Shown: positions 7,774 to 16,788 of the stretch, one piece after another | Position numbering within the stretch: position 1 is the stretch's first letter | How the letters are laid out: the number at the start of each line of letters is the position of its first letter | DNA from: Natrinema salaciae | GTDB lineage: Archaea > Halobacteriota > Halobacteria > Halobacteriales > Natrialbaceae | Direction: 5' to 3' | Length of the DNA: 64,000 nucleotides | Assembly (NCBI RefSeq): GCF_900110865.1 | Contig: NZ_FOFD01000002.1 | Location: 678,835-742,834, forward strand | Translations under genes and position numbers: made by a program | Notes under the pieces: generated by a model | What the model was told of the DNA's origin: nothing | The model's database searches: none | What the model saw: only the letters and a program-made list of their open reading frames with translations

Positions 7774-8709
7774 CTACGTGTGCCGCTCGAGGAGGTCGTA
7801 GCTGCGTTCCCACTCGGCGTCCTCGTCGAAGTACCGCTCGGCCAGCGGCTGGTCGGGCAGTTCGCCGACGGCGGATTTCTCCTCCTGGTAGGAGGGGCGA
7901 TCCTCGTCGACGTAGTACCGGCCGGTCAGGACGGTCCCCTCGTTGAGGACGTCTTCGGTCTCGTACATCATCTCGGCGGCCTCGCGCCGGTCCGTCACGT
8001 CGAAGTCGTAGTCGTCGGACTCCTGGACGTCGATGTAGGGGACGTACTGGCGCGCGTCCTTGTTCCAGGTCGGACACTGGGTCAGGAAGTCGACGTGGGC
8101 GAAGCCGTCGTGTTCGATGGCCTCCGCGATGATCTCCTTGGCCTGGTTCGGGTTGACGGCGGCGGTGCGGGCGATGTAGCTCGCGCCGGCGTTCAGCGAC
8201 AGCGACAACGGCCGCAGCGGCGTCTTCGCGCTGCCCGAGGGCTGCGTCTTGGACTTGTGGCCCTTCGGGCTCGTGGGCGAGGTCTGGCCCTTCGTCAGGC
8301 CGAAGATCTCGTTGTTGAACACGATGTAGGTCATGTCGTGGTTCTCCCGGGCCGTGTGGATGAAGTGGTTGCCGCCGATCCCGTAGCCGTCGCCGTCGCC
8401 GCCGGCGGCGATGACCTCGAGGTCGGTGTTGGCCAGCTTCGCGGCGCGGGCCACGGGCAGCGAGCGCCCGTGGATCGTGTGGAAGCCGTAGGTGTCGAGA
8501 TAGCTGTTCAGCTTGCCGGAACAGCCGATCCCGGTGACGGTCAGCACCTCTTCGGGCGTCTTGCCGACTTCCGGCAGCGCCTGTTTCAGCGATTTCAGGA
8601 CGCCGAAGTCGCCACAGCCCGGACACCAGGTCGGCTGCGGTTCGACGCCGGGCGTGAACTCGTCCCGGTCGATCTCCCGTTCCTCTCCGATCGCGTTGAA
8701 TGCACTCAT
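7774..8709 (-). CDS. porB: Pyruvate:ferredoxin oxidoreductase, beta subunit (PorB)
   Basis: A 311-residue TPP-binding subunit. CPGCG (Cys29, Cys32), Cys54 in GIGCSGK and a later QCPTWNKD cysteine give the ligands for one [4Fe-4S] cluster. GDGDGYGIGGNHF is the thiamine diphosphate/Mg motif, followed by NNEIFGLTKGQTSPTS. The enzyme decarboxylates pyruvate to acetyl-CoA and passes electrons to ferredoxin, replacing pyruvate dehydrogenase in haloarchaea. It begins 3 bp after the porA stop codon, so the two are co-transcribed. I prefer pyruvate over 2-oxoglutarate because the partner has the PorA-type N-terminus; substrate is still an inference. Confidence 0.9.
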   Translation of the reverse strand: MSAFNAIGEEREIDRDEFTPGVEPQPTWCPGCGDFGVLKSLKQALPEVGKTPEEVLTVTGIGCSGKLNSYLDTYGFHTIHGRSLPVARAAKLANTDLEVIAAGGDGDGYGIGGNHFIHTARENHDMTYIVFNNEIFGLTKGQTSPTSPKGHKSKTQPSGSAKTPLRPLSLSLNAGASYIARTAAVNPNQAKEIIAEAIEHDGFAHVDFLTQCPTWNKDARQYVPYIDVQESDDYDFDVTDRREAAEMMYETEDVLNEGTVLTGRYYVDEDRPSYQEEKSAVGELPDQPLAERYFDEDAEWERSYDLLERHT

Positions 8710-8712
8710 GGG

Positions 8713-10617
8713 TCAGTCACCTGCAGCGGGTTCGATTCGCACCTGTGCAGTCGGCTGGCGGTCCTCGTCGGCGAGGTTGACCTCGTAGCCCTCGACGATC
8801 TCGGCGGGCTCGAAGGGGTTGCCGTTGTACTTCAGCAGGCTGGTCATCTTCTCGCCGAAGCGGCCCAGTTCCTTCTGGATCAGGCCGCGGAACTGTGCGG
8901 TGGCGTTCATCTCGACGACCATCGCCTCGTCGACGCTCTCCAGGAACTCGGTTACCTCGGCCTCGGGGAACGGCATCATGTCGGAGACGCCGAGTCCCTT
9001 CACCGCGTGGCCGCTCTCGTTGAGCCGTTCGACGGCCTCCTCGACGGCGCCCTGACTCGAGCCCCAGGTGATGATCCCGTACTCGGCCGTCTCGTCGCCG
9101 AAGGTGGTCTGGTTCGACTCGTGTTCCTCGTCGAGTTCCTCGCGGATGGACTCGAGCTTCTCGATGCGCCGCGTCATCTGTGCGACGCGGTTGTCGGGGT
9201 CCTCGCTGATGTGGCCGACGGGCGAGTGCTCGTTCCCGGTCGCGAGGTAGCGACCACCCTTCTGGCCGGGTAGCGACCGCGGGGCGACGTTGTTCTTGGC
9301 GTCCGCGTAGTTGAACCGCTTGAACTTGCCGCTCGCGTCGTGGGCCGCTTCCGCGAGCTCGTCCTCGGTCAGCGTCGCTCCCAGATCGGGTTCCGGCTCG
9401 CGGTCGAAGAACTCGACGTCGACGTTCTTGTTCTCGCCGGAGAGCTTCTGGTCGTAGATGATGATCGACGGAATCTGGTAGTCCCAGGCGATCTCGAACG
9501 CGAGTCGGGTCTGTTCGTAGGCCTCCTCGATGTTGCCCGGAGCGAAGACGACCCGCGAGGAGTCGCCCTGGCTCGTGTAGAGGACGAACTCGAGGTCGCC
9601 CTGTTCGGGTTTCGTCGGCATCCCGGTCGAGGGGCCGGCCCGCATCGACTCGACGAGGACGAGCGGCGTCTCGGTCATCTCCGCCAGCCCGAGCGGTTCG
9701 CTCATGAGTGCGAACCCGCCGCCGGATGAACCGGACATCGCCTTCGCGCCCGCGTGGCTCGCGCCGAGCGCGAGCGCCGCGGCGGCGATCTCGTCTTCGA
9801 CCTGTTCGGAGACGCCGCCCATGTCGGGGAAGTTCTGGCTGAGGATGGTGAACACGTCGGTCCACGGCGTCATCGGGTAGCCGGCGATGAATCGGCAGCC
9901 GGCGTCGATCGCGCCGTAGGCGATCGCGTTCGAACCCGACAGCAGCGCCTGCTCGGTCTCGTGGGTGCCCTCGGGGGCTCGTAGCTCGTGTTCGAACTCG
10001 TACTCCTCGTTGACGGTGTCGTACGCCTCGTGGAGGATCTCGAGGTTCGCCTCGAGCACGTCGCCGCCCATGGCGTCGGACATCAGGTCCTCGATGTGCT
10101 CGAGGTCCATGTCGAGCAGCGCCGCCGTTACGCCGACGCCGGCGGTGTTGCGCATGACCTCGCGGCCGTGTTCTCGGGCGAGCCCGCGGAGGTCCATGGG
10201 GAAGACGTGCCAGTCGTTCTCCTCGGCGCGGGCCTCGAGATCGAGTGCCTCGACGTCGTCCTCGCCGATGAGTCCCTCGTCGTAGACGATGATCCCGCCC
10301 TCGCGGAGGTCGTCGAGGTTCTCCGAGAGGGGTTTGATCTCTTCGTTGCCGTAGTAGGCCTCTTCCTGAGGGTTGCGGGCGAAGGAGTCGCCCAGCGCGA
10401 GCAGGAAGTTGTAGCCGTCACCACGTGACTGTACCTCGTGGTCCGCGGCCCGGATCTCGACGTAGGTGTGGCCACCCCGGATCCGCGACGGATAGTGGCG
10501 GTGGGTGAATACGTCGAGCCCCGAGCGCATCAGCGCCTTGGCGAAATTCTGGCTCGTCGAGTCGATCCCGTCGCCGGAACCGCCCGCGATTCGCCAGATA
10601 AGTTCGTCGCTGCTCAT
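8713..10617 (-). CDS. porA: Pyruvate:ferredoxin oxidoreductase, fused gamma-alpha subunit (PorA)
   Basis: A 634-residue protein that joins the gamma domain (residues 1-200, GGSGDGIDSTSQNFAKALMR and SRIRGGHTYVE) with the alpha subunit pyrimidine and transketolase-C-like domains (residues 235-634, GYPMTPWTD and a SGSSGGGFALMSEPLG stretch). The gamma-alpha fusion and the IWRIAGGSGDGIDS start match the haloarchaeal pyruvate enzyme; the 2-oxoglutarate enzyme usually starts differently (WAIGGEAGDG-like). Together with PorB it forms the alpha2beta2 oxidoreductase feeding acetyl-CoA to the TCA cycle. It is the first gene of the por operon, with about 300 bp of upstream sequence before the divergent OsmC-type gene. 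Confidence 0.9.
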   Translation of the reverse strand: MSSDELIWRIAGGSGDGIDSTSQNFAKALMRSGLDVFTHRHYPSRIRGGHTYVEIRAADHEVQSRGDGYNFLLALGDSFARNPQEEAYYGNEEIKPLSENLDDLREGGIIVYDEGLIGEDDVEALDLEARAEENDWHVFPMDLRGLAREHGREVMRNTAGVGVTAALLDMDLEHIEDLMSDAMGGDVLEANLEILHEAYDTVNEEYEFEHELRAPEGTHETEQALLSGSNAIAYGAIDAGCRFIAGYPMTPWTDVFTILSQNFPDMGGVSEQVEDEIAAAALALGASHAGAKAMSGSSGGGFALMSEPLGLAEMTETPLVLVESMRAGPSTGMPTKPEQGDLEFVLYTSQGDSSRVVFAPGNIEEAYEQTRLAFEIAWDYQIPSIIIYDQKLSGENKNVDVEFFDREPEPDLGATLTEDELAEAAHDASGKFKRFNYADAKNNVAPRSLPGQKGGRYLATGNEHSPVGHISEDPDNRVAQMTRRIEKLESIREELDEEHESNQTTFGDETAEYGIITWGSSQGAVEEAVERLNESGHAVKGLGVSDMMPFPEAEVTEFLESVDEAMVVEMNATAQFRGLIQKELGRFGEKMTSLLKYNGNPFEPAEIVEGYEVNLADEDRQPTAQVRIEPAAGD

Positions 10618-10923
10618 AGTGGATCAGTGGCCGGTAGGCCAACCGTACTCGGAATTTGCCCCACGTGACCTAAAGACTTTGCTATAGATTACCAAGGATC
10701 TTTCGTGAAGAATGGACATCCATCGAATAAAATGTATGAATGATCATTACTTTTCGAGAGAAACGAGTTCATAATTGTCCACATTCGTTCAGCGGTACCG
10801 GTTCGCCGAGCGCGGACCGCCACGGCTGTCGTCTCGCGTCGTTCGACGGTGCGGCTCCGCCGACGCGGAACGGCGGTTTCGACGAGCGACACCTTTTCCA
10901 CTCGCGGGACGGTGCTCTGTCGC
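10618..10923. promoter_or_regulatory. Divergent promoter region between porA and the lipoyl/OsmC fusion gene
   Basis: About 300 bp without a gene. The 10665-10780 part is markedly AT-rich, including a CTATAG box on the minus strand near 10682-10687 and an ATAAAATGTATGAATGATCATTA run at 10726-10750, both suitable as core promoters. The remaining part (10790-10920) is GC-rich and shows nothing I recognise. The Lrp regulator encoded nearby could act here, but I see no clear symmetric site. Confidence 0.4.
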
Positions 10924-11661
10924 ATGGCCTCCATCGTTCGAATGCCGACGTTCGACCGCGAGACGGAACGCGGAACGCTCCTCGAGTGGGCCGTCGACGA
11001 GGGCGGGTCCGTTGCCGAGGGCGACCGACTCGCGGCTGTCGCGTCGGAACGGCGCGTCGCAGCGGTCGAGGCCGGCGAAGACGGCGTCCTCCGGCGGACG
11101 TATCTGGCGGTCGACGACGCCGCTCCGCCCGGAACGCCGATCGGGATCGTCGCGCCGGCGGACTGCGATATCACCGCCCTCGAAGCGGAGGCCGCGGCCG
11201 ACATCGGGTTCGAAAGCCGGATCGAACGCGGGCTGACCGACGGCGGCGAACGCGCAGGGATGCCCGGCCGCGCCGTCACGGCCGTAACCTCCAGCGGACG
11301 CCGAGGCCGTATCGAGGCCGGCCCGTTCGAGTGGTCGTTCGACGAACCGGAATCGAACGGCGGCACCGAGACCGGCCCGACTCCGGTCGACGTCTTCCTC
11401 GGCGGACTCGCGTCGTGTCTCTCGTTGAGTACCCGATACCAGGCGAACAAACGCGACGCGTCGGTCGACGCGATTCGGGTCGACGCAAACGCGAGGCCGG
11501 AACACGGCCCGGTCGAACGGATCGCGGCGACGATTCGACTCGCCACCGACGAGGACGACGAGACCGTCGCGCGGATCGTCGACCTCGCCGAGCGGGGATG
11601 TCACGTCTCGCAACTGCTTCGAGCGGATCTGCCGTTGGACCTTTCCTGGGAGCGACGCTGA
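10924..11661 (+). CDS. Fusion of a lipoyl/biotinyl-like domain (modified lysine missing) with an OsmC domain
   Basis: A 245-residue protein. Residues 1-75 follow the lipoyl/biotinyl-attachment fold (IVRMPTFDRETERGTLLEW, then a hairpin ASERRVAAVEAGEDGVL). At the hairpin position where lipoyl domains carry the modified Lys (usual ETDKA) there is Arg, so lipoylation is not expected. Residues 110-245 are OsmC-like, with both redox cysteines in context: LASCLSLS and GCHVSQLL. OsmC proteins reduce organic hydroperoxides with two Cys, in bacteria often with a lipoyl protein as reductant. Fusion to a lipoyl-like domain is therefore meaningful even if this copy is unmodified. ATG at 10924 is preferred over an upstream in-frame ATG because the fold begins there. 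Confidence 0.75.
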   Translation: MASIVRMPTFDRETERGTLLEWAVDEGGSVAEGDRLAAVASERRVAAVEAGEDGVLRRTYLAVDDAAPPGTPIGIVAPADCDITALEAEAAADIGFESRIERGLTDGGERAGMPGRAVTAVTSSGRRGRIEAGPFEWSFDEPESNGGTETGPTPVDVFLGGLASCLSLSTRYQANKRDASVDAIRVDANARPEHGPVERIAATIRLATDEDDETVARIVDLAERGCHVSQLLRADLPLDLSWERR

Positions 11662-11715
11662 CCCGGGGTCGCGGTCCGTCCCATGGGTCGGGCGGATCGC
11701 AATCGAGCGCCGCGA

Positions 11716-12495
11716 TTACCGCTCGAGCCCGTCGGGAACGACCGGCTCGAGGCCGGTCTCGTCGACGAAGCCCTCGAGGAAGTCGGCCCGATCGGGGATC
11801 TCGTCGGGACGGTGCGAGTCGGTGCCGACGGTGACGGAGACGTCGTGCTCGCGGAGGACGGTCAGGAACTGCTCAGAGGGGTGAACGATGTCGGCCTCGG
11901 TCAGGGCCCGACCGGCGTTGATCTCGGGGATCGTCCGCGAATCGGCGAACGCCTGCGCGACGCGCCGGTAGTGGTCCTCGGTCGCTCGACCGCGCAGCGG
12001 CGGTGTGCGCTCGACGAGGTCCGCGTGCGCCGCGATCTCGAACAGCTCGGACTCGACGAGCGCGACGAGTTGGTCGAAGTAGTCGTCGACGACCGCGTCG
12101 CGCTCGGCCTCGGTCAGGTCCGCGAAATGCGACGCGATCTGGACGTTGTCTCCACCGACCTCGTGGACGCTCCCGATCGCGTAATCGAACGCCGCCTCCG
12201 CGAGGAACGCGTCGATCGCGTCCTCGTCGCGCGGATCGTAATCCAGCTCGACCGCGTCGTAGACCGCGATTTCGGCGGACTCTCGAACCCGTTCGATCCC
12301 CTGCCGTCGGCGCTCGTACGTGAGGTCGAGGTTGAACCCGTAGAGCCCTCGCATCGCCTCGGGACTCTCGCGGCTCGCCACGTTACAGTGATCGGCGACG
12401 CCCACGCCCTCGAGGCCGGCTGCCTCCGCCGCCCGGACCATCGATCCGAGGAAATCGCCGTCCGAGTAGTTCGAGTGGACGTGAAAATCTCGCAT
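11716..12495 (-). CDS. PHP-domain metal-dependent phosphoesterase
   Basis: A 259-residue PHP protein. Metal ligands visible: HVHSNYSDG at residues 5-13 (HxH), ADHCN near 35, an IGSVHE histidine at mid-protein, AAHADLVER and GTDSHRP near the C-terminus. This is the complete set for a trinuclear PHP site, as in histidinol phosphatase HisK and in PHP nucleases and phosphatases. Length and order fit the histidinol-phosphatase-like branch (TIGR01856-type), but no his genes are adjacent, so the substrate is open. It is followed on the same strand by nothing and preceded by aroC. Confidence 0.85.
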   Translation of the reverse strand: MRDFHVHSNYSDGDFLGSMVRAAEAAGLEGVGVADHCNVASRESPEAMRGLYGFNLDLTYERRRQGIERVRESAEIAVYDAVELDYDPRDEDAIDAFLAEAAFDYAIGSVHEVGGDNVQIASHFADLTEAERDAVVDDYFDQLVALVESELFEIAAHADLVERTPPLRGRATEDHYRRVAQAFADSRTIPEINAGRALTEADIVHPSEQFLTVLREHDVSVTVGTDSHRPDEIPDRADFLEGFVDETGLEPVVPDGLER

Positions 12496-12563
12496 ACGCC
12501 GACGACCACGGTGGCCGAGTTAGTTGTTACGCTTACAGAACGATCAACTGGCTCCGCAACGGG

Positions 12564-13715
12564 TCACTCGTTGCGGGGATTGCTCGGATGGTAGTGGGTG
12601 TCGTACTCGCCGGGCCGATCGTCGACGCGGTCGGGGTTGATCCGGCCCGACAGCAGCATGAAGTCGACCAGCGTCAGGGCGAGCATGGCCTCGACGACGG
12701 GGACGCCCCGCGGCGGGAGCACGGGATCGTGGCGGCCGATGACTTGCTCCTCTTTGAGTTCGCCGGTCTCCCAGTCGGCCGTCTGCTGGGACTTGGGGAT
12801 CGAGGTCGGTGCGTGCAGCGTGACCTCGCCGTAGATCGGCTCGCCGGAGCTGATACCGCCCTGAATGCCCCCGTGGTCGTTCTCGACCGGCGTCGGATTG
12901 CCCTCGTCGTCGAACTCCCAGTCGTCGTTGCGTTCCTTGCCCGTCCACTCGCGGGCCTCGCGGCCGAGACCGAACTCGAAGGCGGTCGTCGCCGGCACCG
13001 CCATCATGGCCTGGCCGAGGCGCGCAGAGAGGGAGTCGAATCGGGGTGCGCCGAGGCCGACCGGGACGCCCTGAGCTTCGAAGTAGATGCTCCCGCCGAT
13101 GGAGTCGCCCGCCTCCTGGTACTCCGCGATCCGCTCTTGCATCCGCTCGGCCGTCTCGGGGTGGGCACAGCGGACGTCGTTCTCCTCGGAGTGCGCCGTG
13201 ATCTCTTCGAAGCTCACCTCGGGGGCCTCGATGTCGCCGATCTGGTTGACGTGGGCCTTGAGTTCGATCCCTTCGCGCTCGAGCAACTGCTTCGCGATCG
13301 CGCCGGCCGCGACCCAGTTGACCGTCTCGCGGGCCGAGGAGCGACCGCCGCCGCCCCAGTTTCGCGTGCCGAATTTGGCCGAGTACGTGAAGTCGCCGTG
13401 CGAGGGCCGTGGCGCGGTGATGAACGGCTCGTACTTGCCCGAGCGAGCGTCCTTGTTCTGGATGACGAGCCCGATCGGCGTCCCCGTGGTGTAGCCGTCC
13501 TGGATCCCCGACTTGATCGAGACGGCGTCGGGTTCGCCGCGGCTGGTCGTGATCATCGACTGGCCCGGCTTTCGCCGGTCGAGATCCTCCTGAATGTCCT
13601 CTGCAGAGAGTTCGAGGCCGGCGGGACAGCCCGAGACGGTACAGCCCATCGCCTCCCCGTGGCTCTCGCCGAACGTGGTCACCTGAAAGAGGCGACCGAA
13701 GCGGTTGCCGTTCAT
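12564..13715 (-). CDS. aroC: Chorismate synthase
   Basis: A 383-residue protein starting MNGNRFGRLFQVTTFGESHG, the chorismate synthase signature 1. GRSSARETVNWVAAGAIAK (signature 2 region) and a GRHDPVLPPRGVPVVEAML C-terminus (signature 3) are also present. The FMN-dependent enzyme converts EPSP to chorismate, the last common step of aromatic synthesis. aroA, the preceding step, is 7 kb further along in the window, so the pathway is loosely clustered. The ATG at 13715 is chosen over a GTG two codons upstream because family members begin at the conserved N-terminus. Confidence 0.97.
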   Translation of the reverse strand: MNGNRFGRLFQVTTFGESHGEAMGCTVSGCPAGLELSAEDIQEDLDRRKPGQSMITTSRGEPDAVSIKSGIQDGYTTGTPIGLVIQNKDARSGKYEPFITAPRPSHGDFTYSAKFGTRNWGGGGRSSARETVNWVAAGAIAKQLLEREGIELKAHVNQIGDIEAPEVSFEEITAHSEENDVRCAHPETAERMQERIAEYQEAGDSIGGSIYFEAQGVPVGLGAPRFDSLSARLGQAMMAVPATTAFEFGLGREAREWTGKERNDDWEFDDEGNPTPVENDHGGIQGGISSGEPIYGEVTLHAPTSIPKSQQTADWETGELKEEQVIGRHDPVLPPRGVPVVEAMLALTLVDFMLLSGRINPDRVDDRPGEYDTHYHPSNPRNE

Positions 13716-13842
13716 TACCACGTCTTCGGAGGCGAGGCCACTTAGCGGTGCAGGATTCGCGCACGAACTGCGGCCGTCCGTCCCACACGCGAGTGATCAC
13801 TTCGCCGTAGCATTGAGTACCGTCCGCGACCGTTCAGCGCCT

Positions 13843-14052
13843 ATGGGCGGACCTGACGGAGGGGCCTCGAGCGACGCGCCGCAGACGAAGTGGCTGCGGT
13901 TCGGTATCGGGATCGCGATTCTCCAGGCCGTCTTCCTGCTCCTCGTCGTCGCGCTCCTGCGGATCGATCGCGCCGTCGGGCTCGGAGTCGCCGTTTCCCT
14001 GAGCGTTCTCGGCGGCATCGTCGTCACGGTCGCCATCTTCTACTACTATTGA
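13843..14052 (+). CDS. Small two-helix membrane protein
   Basis: A 69-residue protein with a polar N-terminus and two hydrophobic helices (about 18-41 and 45-66), ending in aromatic residues (IFYYY). No family recognised. It starts at an internal ATG of a longer open frame whose upstream part overlaps the aroC start region and does not look coding. It is divergent from aroC. Likely a haloarchaeal membrane protein of unknown role. Confidence 0.65.
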   Translation: MGGPDGGASSDAPQTKWLRFGIGIAILQAVFLLLVVALLRIDRAVGLGVAVSLSVLGGIVVTVAIFYYY

Positions 14053-14156
14053 CAGCCGAGATTTCGAGAAACGCGTCGATTTCGGCGGGGAGGTACCGAT
14101 CGGTGGTCGCACTTCGTCGATAGTTTATTTGATCGCCGTCAGTGTACGGTATCGAA

Positions 14157-14207
14157 ATGAATCCGGTGGGAAACGACGCGGCCCCGTCTCGACGACTCGA
14201 GGGATGA
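14157..14207 (+). CDS. 16-codon upstream ORF before the ZIP transporter
   Basis: ATG at 14157, 16 codons (MNPVGNDAAPSRRLEG) and TGA at 14205-14207, four bases before the ZIP start. A TATA-like TTTATTT lies at 14124-14130, about 26 bp upstream, so this ATG would sit at or near the 5' end of a leaderless transcript. It could be a leader peptide affecting translation of the transporter, or simply chance. Confidence 0.25.
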   Translation: MNPVGNDAAPSRRLEG

Positions 14208-14211
14208 ACGG

Positions 14212-15045
14212 ATGGTCTCGATAGTCGAACTATTCGTTCGAGTCGCCGGCGAAGACCCGGTGGTTCAGGGGCTCCTCGGCGGAGTCGTTATCGCGATGTT
14301 GAACCTGTTCGGAGCGTCGCTGGTGCTCGTCTGGCGGAATCCATCGGAGCGCGCACTCGACGGCGCGCTCGGATTCGCGGCCGGCGTGATGCTCGCCGCG
14401 GCCTTCACGAGCCTCATCATCCCGGGAATCGAGCAGTATTCCGGCGGGAATCCGATTCCGACGCTCGTGGGCGTCGCGCTCGGGGCGGTCTTTCTCGACC
14501 GAGCCGACGGACTCGTTCCACACGCGCACTATCTGCTGACTGGTAGCGAACGAGCGGACGAGGCGAATCCGCGTACGTCCCTTCCGCTCGATAACGATCG
14601 GGTAGCGCCCGTCGTCCTGTTCGTCCTGGCGATCACGCTCCACAACATGCCCGAGGGACTGGCCGTGGGCGTCGGCTTCGGCTCCGGCAACGTCGAGAAC
14701 GCGATCCCGCTCATGCTCGCTATCGGCATCCAGAACGTTCCCGAAGGACTCGCCGTCTCGGTGGCCGCGATCAACGCCGGGCTGGACCGACGCTTCTACG
14801 CGGTCTTCGCCGGCGTGCGTTCGGGGCTCGTCGAAATTCCGCTCGCGGTGCTGGGTGCGCTCGCGGTGAGTGTCGTGGAACCGGTTCTCCCCTACGCGAT
14901 GGGGTTCGCTGCGGGGGCGATGCTCTTCGTCATCTCCGACGAAATCATTCCCGAAACCCACATCCGCGGATACGAGCGGATCGCGACGCTCGGGCTGATG
15001 GCTGGCGTGATCGTGATGCTCTACCTCGACGTCAGTTTAGGATAG
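14212..15045 (+). CDS. ZIP-family metal transporter
   Basis: A 277-residue polytopic membrane protein with about eight helices. The ZIP signature HNMPEG is at residues 144-149 in helix 4 and a second copy, QNVPEG, is at 174-179 in helix 5 with Gln replacing the usual His. This pattern matches the GufA/ZIP-like bacterial and archaeal subgroup. ZIP proteins import divalent cations such as zinc, iron or manganese into the cytoplasm. The central loop after helix 3 (about 110-130) is polar but short, without the long His-rich stretch of eukaryotic members. Substrate metal is unknown. A TATA-like box and a 16-codon ORF lie just upstream. Confidence 0.9.
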   Translation: MVSIVELFVRVAGEDPVVQGLLGGVVIAMLNLFGASLVLVWRNPSERALDGALGFAAGVMLAAAFTSLIIPGIEQYSGGNPIPTLVGVALGAVFLDRADGLVPHAHYLLTGSERADEANPRTSLPLDNDRVAPVVLFVLAITLHNMPEGLAVGVGFGSGNVENAIPLMLAIGIQNVPEGLAVSVAAINAGLDRRFYAVFAGVRSGLVEIPLAVLGALAVSVVEPVLPYAMGFAAGAMLFVISDEIIPETHIRGYERIATLGLMAGVIVMLYLDVSLG

Positions 15046-15171
15046 CGACCGACCGACTCGAGCGACCCGCTGCCGGGCGGACACGGCGAGTACCCCGCGG
15101 CGTACCGAACCGCCCTCCCGGCCGATCGGAACGAGCACGATCGGTTCCGCGGCGACCGCGCAGCGATCGAC

Positions 15172-16452
15172 TCACAGCGACTCGAGCGTAGCCGCCCCGA
15201 GGGGAACGAGCATCTCGTCGGGGTGGAGCCCGCCGTGCATCCCGATCAGCTCGAGCTTCGCGGGGTCGCTGCCGTACCAGACCGCCTGCTCGCGGTGGGA
15301 GACGACGAGATCGCCGAGTCGGCGACGGAAGGTGTCGCTCTCGTCGCAGTCTCCGAAGAGGCGGCGCTCCCGGACCTCGTCGGCGGTGAACACGCGGGCG
15401 TCGAGAGCGGCGGCGAGCTCCGAGCGGACCCTCTCGCGGATGTCGTCGCCGTCTCGCAGGTGCAGGTGCGCGTTGCGCGGGCTGCCGGCGTACCGGACCG
15501 GGTCCCCGTTCGCGTGGCGCTGCAGGTTCGCCGTTACCGCCTCGAACGACTCGAGGTCGACGGCCCGATCGGCGTCGGTGTCGACGTGGCCGTGATCGGC
15601 AGTCACGAGGACGAGTGTGTCGCCCGCACCTGCCTCGTCGGCGGCCGCGAGGGTCGAGAGCGAGCGGTCGACCGTCTCGAGGACGTCCGCGACGGTCGCC
15701 CGGTACTCGTCGCTCTCGGTGCCGGCGGCGTGTGCGGCGGCGTCGATCTGCGGGAGGTAGGCGTACAGATACGACGGATCGTCGGCGGTGACGAACGCGT
15801 CACGCAACGCCGATTCGAACCCCTCGAGGGGATACTCCGGCGGAGCAGCGCCGTTCCCGCCGTAGGTGTGGACGGCCGCACCGTCGTACGTCTCCGGGAA
15901 CGGAACGACGTGGCGGCAGTCGATTCCCGCCGCCGCGAGTACGGGATAGATGGGCTCGCCGTCGAAGACCGCCTGCAGGTCGCGATCGACCGACTCGTCA
16001 CCCGCTTTGACGTCGCCGGTGAAAGCCTCGTAGGAGGCGTCGGCCGCCGGATCGTAGACGTCCCACCCCAGCACACCGTGGGACGCGGGCAGCCGGCCGG
16101 TGTGGAACGTGGTCAGCGCCGCCGCGGTCTCGGACGGATAGGTCGTCGTCAGCGGCGAAACCGTTCCGTCGGCCTCGAGTCGCTCGAGCAGCGGGTGGTC
16201 GTGGCGCTTCCAGAACGCGAGTCCGAAGCCGTCGAGCAGCACGACGAGAACGCGGTCGTACTCCCGGCCGACGGCCTCGAGGACGTCGTCGGGGAGGCAG
16301 CGACGAGGGGACGGGAGCGACGGAACGTCGGCGTCGAGCACCGACAGGACCGTCCCCGGGACGTTGGCGAAACAGTACTCCGCGTAATCGGGGAAGAGGT
16401 ACCCGTCCTCGGACAGCCGCGTTCTGAGACGAGACTCGAGGTCCGTGCGCAT
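15172..16452 (-). CDS. Alkaline phosphatase-superfamily protein (type I phosphodiesterase/nucleotide pyrophosphatase)
   Basis: A 426-residue protein. The first metal Asp is in VVLLDGFG (Asp74). A TTTYPSETAAALTTFHTG segment near residue 105 holds the likely Thr nucleophile and the GRLPASHG motif. TADHGHVD holds the second metal Asp-His pair, and a final GGLHPDEM His is near residue 408. These are the conserved elements of the type I phosphodiesterase/NPP family. No signal peptide or membrane segment is seen, so it is probably cytoplasmic. Substrate unknown. The ATG at 16452 is chosen because the upstream extension of the frame is Arg/Pro-rich and non-coding in character. Confidence 0.85.
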   Translation of the reverse strand: MRTDLESRLRTRLSEDGYLFPDYAEYCFANVPGTVLSVLDADVPSLPSPRRCLPDDVLEAVGREYDRVLVVLLDGFGLAFWKRHDHPLLERLEADGTVSPLTTTYPSETAAALTTFHTGRLPASHGVLGWDVYDPAADASYEAFTGDVKAGDESVDRDLQAVFDGEPIYPVLAAAGIDCRHVVPFPETYDGAAVHTYGGNGAAPPEYPLEGFESALRDAFVTADDPSYLYAYLPQIDAAAHAAGTESDEYRATVADVLETVDRSLSTLAAADEAGAGDTLVLVTADHGHVDTDADRAVDLESFEAVTANLQRHANGDPVRYAGSPRNAHLHLRDGDDIRERVRSELAAALDARVFTADEVRERRLFGDCDESDTFRRRLGDLVVSHREQAVWYGSDPAKLELIGMHGGLHPDEMLVPLGAATLESL

Positions 16453-16788
16453 GCGTCGACCCACGGGCGCGACCGAAAAGTGATATCGGGGTATCGAGCC
16501 GACGGCTATCGAAGCGTCACGGGGGGCCCGACGACCCACACCCGGAACGAGACGACGGGACGCGCCGGCGAGGGCTCGGCGGTCGGCTGGCCGCGCTCGA
16601 GCGTCAGGACGACCGAGCGGGAGGGACGGCCGCTGGTACGGCCATTTCGGGCGACGGCGGCGATACGGCACGCCACGAACTGATGCGTTGAATCTGCATA
16701 ACTTACGAATATCCATGATACTGCATATCAAAATAAGATTATATACTATCCCGTCTTTCTAGGAAGGAGGAAGTTTTCTTCCGCTACC
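16453..16788. promoter_or_regulatory. Intergenic region with the DoxX promoter
   Basis: The left two thirds are GC-rich and show no gene. The right end is AT-rich, with a strong TATA box GATTATATACT at 16737-16747 about 45 bp before the DoxX start. The expected transcript would have a 5' UTR of about 20 nt that includes a GGAGG at 16766-16770 and a small hairpin GGAAG-TTTT-CTTCC at 16769-16782, between the purine run and the ATG. Confidence 0.5.

Noticed and set aside
7762-9273. Open frame of 503 codons on the plus strand opposite porB/porA
   Set aside because: Leu/Val/Asp-rich antisense shadow; por genes are unambiguous.
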